A stretch of DNA of 64,000 bases from Orthonyx spaldingii. Taxonomy: Eukaryota > Chordata > Aves > Passeriformes > Orthonychidae. The translations under genes were made by a program, and so were the position numbers. Below are positions 60,201 through 64,000 of the stretch, piece after piece. Position 1 is the stretch's first letter. Each line of letters begins with the position of its first letter. The stretch lies in NCBI GenBank assembly GCA_013397795.1, contig VZTJ01002641.1, positions 1-64,000 on the forward strand. Reading direction: 5' to 3'. The notes under the pieces are model-generated. The model did not search any database and was not told the origin of the DNA. It saw nothing but the letters and a program-made list of their open reading frames with translations.

Positions 60201-63200
60201 ATGCACAGAGTCCTTTTGAGTGACGCCTATCAAATGCACAGCCTGTGGCACTTCGTGGCATTTGACTAACTGCAAGGTAAGGTGCCTGCTAAATGGTGTT
60301 TCCAGGCTAAGTAGATAATTCCTCTCTGAACACCTACATGAAGGACCTCTCTCTTCCCTGGATCTGGCCCAGGTTTGTACTAGCTGTCTTTTGATTGTTA
60401 CATACCTCCTAAGGGTTTCATTTTCTCTAAAGGAGTCACACAGTAATTTATTCAGAAAAAGTAATCTTCCATTGCCTCAATACAGGCAAACTCTTTTATT
60501 ATTGTCACTGTGAATCTCCTCAAAACTGAAGAGCTTTTACATAGTTCAGTCTTTAAATATCCTCTTTTATTCTCATTCAAGAAAGTCTGGTTTTGGTAAC
60601 AGTCAAGGATTGTGGTTTTTCATTCCAGCTTAAAAAAAAAGAGTTCCAAGTAGAAATATGATCGTTTTTATTCCTTTAATTATGGCATTTCTTTCTGACA
60701 TTTTCTGACATTTTTCTGACATGTTGTTAGCCAGTGAAGTCTGGCTGACAATACACAATTGGAGTAAAATAATTTTATCTTTGATTTTACTGTTTTAGCG
60801 ATTCTTGAAGTAAAAATACACCTCTGTATACAATTTTGCTCATCCACTACTTTTAAGCCTCCGTAAGAACTGATCATGTTGTACAGTAGACAGCATTTTG
60901 CCTATATTTTTATGCATGCAATTTGTCGTCAGTTTATGCCTCTTTAAGGCTTGACAGTGATTTCTTTAAAAATCTCTTCTAGTTGCAGTGTTCCTTTCAA
61001 AAATTACTTTTTCTTCCTGAGGCTCCTTGGTAAAAGACAGAAGAAAGCATAGTGGCAGAAGTATTATAAACTGAAGCAGATGGCATTTTGAGTTTGGAGA
61101 ATATAATGAAGCTTGCACATAAAGTTAATTGTCCCATAACCAAGACCATTTCTTGAACTATGATGAAAATGAACCAGACATTTCCAGGAGGAAGGCTTTT
61201 CACATAATTTAAGAAAGTGTCAGTAAATAACATGCAAATAAATTGAATCATTCCAAAGTGGGATGGCTTGGAGAGGTCAACAAATGAGATAATGCAAGGA
61301 GTTTGGCTGGCTGATGCTTTTGAAGATGTCTAGTCCTTTTTGATGACATGTTTAAAATTCTCATGTAAGTCAGGAACTGGAAGTAATTTCAAGTACTGAA
61401 ACATCAAGATTAAGAGAAGCATTGAATGGACTCATGCCCAATCACTTCCTTTGGGAACTGTCAATAGGATTAAATCAGACTTGAGAAATACATCATGGTC
61501 ATTTGAGAACAGATTTCTCCATTGAAGGTGAAATAAGCTTTAGCATTGCAAAAAGTTAAATGCCTTTTCAGATTGAAAGGTAGGTAGAGTAGTGTTTTTT
61601 AAATGATCTCTAGTGTAGTGTCAAGACTTTTATTTGAACAGAGAAAACTGCTAATAGTTCACTTTGGAGAAGAAATAATGTCACATGTGCTACTGTGACA
61701 GACTAAACAGTGGTGATAATCATTACTTATCATAATCAGCTGTATTTTTAGGGAGGAACAAAATGGAGTTAGGTCTGAGAACTTTTGAACGGGCATCAGA
61801 GAACATTAATATAACTACAGAGGCAAAATTAGTGTCTTCAGTGTAAAACAATAAGCAAGCTACAGTTCCCTTGCTTGTTTTTATTTTTTTAATGTTCTTA
61901 CTAGTCTCTGAACTGTCTTATCTCTTGCAGTCTTTCCCATTTTCTTCTGTCAGCACATTCCTGGATTATAACTCTTTGTCATGATATTTATTTAAAATCT
62001 AACAATTTTTTATTCATTCTTTAAAACTGCATTGCTAAATTGTATGCAACATATACCATGAACCTTATATAAAATACAGAAAGAGTTGCTAGTCATAAGT
62101 CTTGCATGTGCAAGACAAAGTGTTCCTATCTGATTATGCTGCCCTTTATCAATATTAGTGGAACTCTTATACAACCCAGTAGAGTACAGACTGTATATAC
62201 ACATGGCTGTTTATTAACCACAAAATAATAGTTTAACACAAACACTCCTACTTGGTTTTGCTTAAAGTACAAGTGGTCATGGTTATGTTTTTTCAAATAC
62301 CCAGGAGTGGTTTTTCTTTTCTGAGTAGTAATGATCTAATTCAGAAAAAGGAAATCTCTCATACATATGAGATAGTAAGGTAGTATTTGGAAGATAAGTA
62401 CATGATCTGGAGCCTATATGGGAGGAAGAGGGAAGTTATCACAGGTCCTTCCTTTAATTGAGATATGTGATCATACTGTTTTTTGAAAGATAACATACTT
62501 TTACCAAGGAAATGCTATTGAACTAGAATATGAAGGTTAAACTATGACACCAATAGAAGAGAGTCAGACTCCTTCTGTTGCTCTGGTGTCTGTAGGAGGT
62601 TTTGCTTCCTTAATCTCAAAGCACAGACTTTGACTGTAGCCATATAGGGTATTTGTAGGCTATTTCTGCAACAATACATCCAATGTATTTTCTACCAGCC
62701 TCGATATTGTGCAATCACATTGTCTATGCCCTTGTTTTACTGTGTACTTCAGCTGTATGAACTTCATGCCTTTCAAAGGAAATCTGTCTTTGCTTTTTGT
62801 TCCCCCTCCCTCATCCCTGTTCCTAATGTTGAAGGAGATCTCTACACCATGAAGTTCAAGTCTTCTGTATGACTGCTTGCAGAGCTCACAGCCTGGCAGA
62901 CAGCGGGAACGGTGAAGAATGTACAAAACTGAAGACGTGGCAGGCAGAAACAATCAAGTAGTCTGGGGACACCTCCAGCCTACAGCAGTGAAAGAATCTC
63001 TGATTAACACATGACATTTGCAACTAGTCAGAAAGGGGGGAATGCGTTTCAGAACATAGCCATGCACTTTAGTAGGACAGGCAGCTTGCGTCCAGCTATA
63101 GCGAGAGTAGCTTAGGGAGTCAACAGGAGCCTTATCTCTACAGCTACCTACTCCCAACTCTTGAGTATAGCAAAAGTTTTTGTCATATGGTATTACCTAT

Positions 63201-64000
63201 AGCAGTGATCAGCATACTGTTGAAGAGACAAGGGGAGTGTTTCTTGGAAGAAATGATCTAGAACTCAAGCTTCTGCTATAAAAGCACAGTTGCTTAGGGG
63301 AAAAAGCCTGTAATGTGAGGCAACTTTTAAATTAAAACTAAACCATCCACTTCTGCTGTCCGCTTGGCTTACGTACTTAGCACATTTCCTTTCTTGTTCA
63401 CCTGTTGTGTTGAACCCCACACACATATTTCCCAAAGCCCTCAAGTCCCCGCATATCTCAGAAGGCTCCAAGAAAAACAAAACTATACCAATCAACCTGA
63501 TGAGCAGTCCTAAAACTGAAGGAATATGTACAACCAAAAAGCAATTCCCAGCTTTCAAAAATCATGAATATAAAAGGCCTCAGATATATAACTGAATAGT
63601 TCTGATTACATACAATTAAAAGGCTTCTTACTCAGATGTCTATTATTTTCTAGGATCTCAAAGACAGTTAGATATCAAGGTGGGATTTAGCAAATAATAT
63701 CTAAATTCTTTTTACATTTTAGTAGTGGTATGAAGTTATGAAGCATAAACTTTTCTGCCAGTTATTTCTGGATGTAAATGAGAAAGTAAGCACAGAGAAT
63801 AATTAGAGAGAGCTGCAACAGCCACATAAAAACCTTTATTCTTTGCACTCACTCACAAGTGTGAAGCTTGATGCCAATACATTGTCTTTACCGTTAAAAA
63901 TATTTCAGGATAATGTAAATAAATTGACGAAAGTCTATAGCTGAATACCACAGCAGCCAAAGAATGAATGCAAGTATGCAGGTCTCCACACTCATGTATT
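57268..64000. other. Upstream intergenic, no gene recognised
   Basis: AT-rich sequence with one GC-richer patch at about 59820-60280, where a 147-codon minus-strand frame (59832-60275) has no recognisable motif. A triple TTCTGACAT run lies near 60692-60722. No exon, RNA gene or transposon end could be supported. Confidence 0.45.

Noticed and set aside
44661..64000. Exons of a divergent neighbouring gene upstream of EMB
   Set aside because: I searched for open frames with splice signals and known protein motifs and found none; a neighbour probably lies outside the window.

Overview
The window is eukaryotic nuclear DNA from a bird. It is AT-rich and intron-rich, with only short open frames. 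The repeats are typical of birds: CR1 LINE fragments, several LTRs of one abundant avian family, a solo retroviral LTR and a hAT-like element. There is one CpG-island promoter. No operon, CRISPR array or bacterial-style gene is present.

One protein-coding gene can be built completely. It is embigin (EMB), on the minus strand, from a CpG-island promoter near 44.3-44.6 kb down to about 25.08 kb for the coding part. Nine coding exons join in frame with GT/AG at every junction: 44203-44287, 39155-39232, 36040-36120, 33813-33984, 32556-32644, 29069-29193, 27833-28109, 27117-27150 and 25078-25135. The sum is 999 nt, giving 332 residues plus stop. The order is signal peptide, glycosylated N-terminal stalk, two Ig domains, a transmembrane helix carrying a glutamate, and a short acidic/basic tail. 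A strong donor 16 nt past the stop and an acceptor at 22906 point to an untranslated last exon, which may run to about 18.87 kb. In mammals EMB lies on human chromosome 5; the matching avian segment is on the Z chromosome, so Z linkage is likely but is inferred from known synteny.

Layout: 0-18.8 kb is intergenic sequence downstream of EMB. It holds a CR1 reverse-transcriptase fragment, a hAT-like element, two diverged tandem duplications, an isolated CpG-dense segment with a 17-bp minisatellite followed by a pair of identical palindromes, and an LTR. From 18.8 to 44.3 kb is EMB, with a CR1 and an LTR in its last intron. From 44.7 to 64 kb is upstream intergenic sequence with CR1 fragments, an internally deleted LTR and a well-preserved solo LTR flanked by a perfect 6-bp target duplication.

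The most interesting observation is that EMB exons 2 and 3 look like copies of one exon. They have the same 1-1 phase, nearly equal length and similar starts. The introns upstream of each also align at several colinear points with an offset of about 2.84-2.88 kb. This suggests an old in-frame tandem duplication that lengthened the extracellular stalk. I saw no undescribed defence, mobile or enzymatic system; the rest is ordinary bird intergenic and intronic DNA with scattered repeats.
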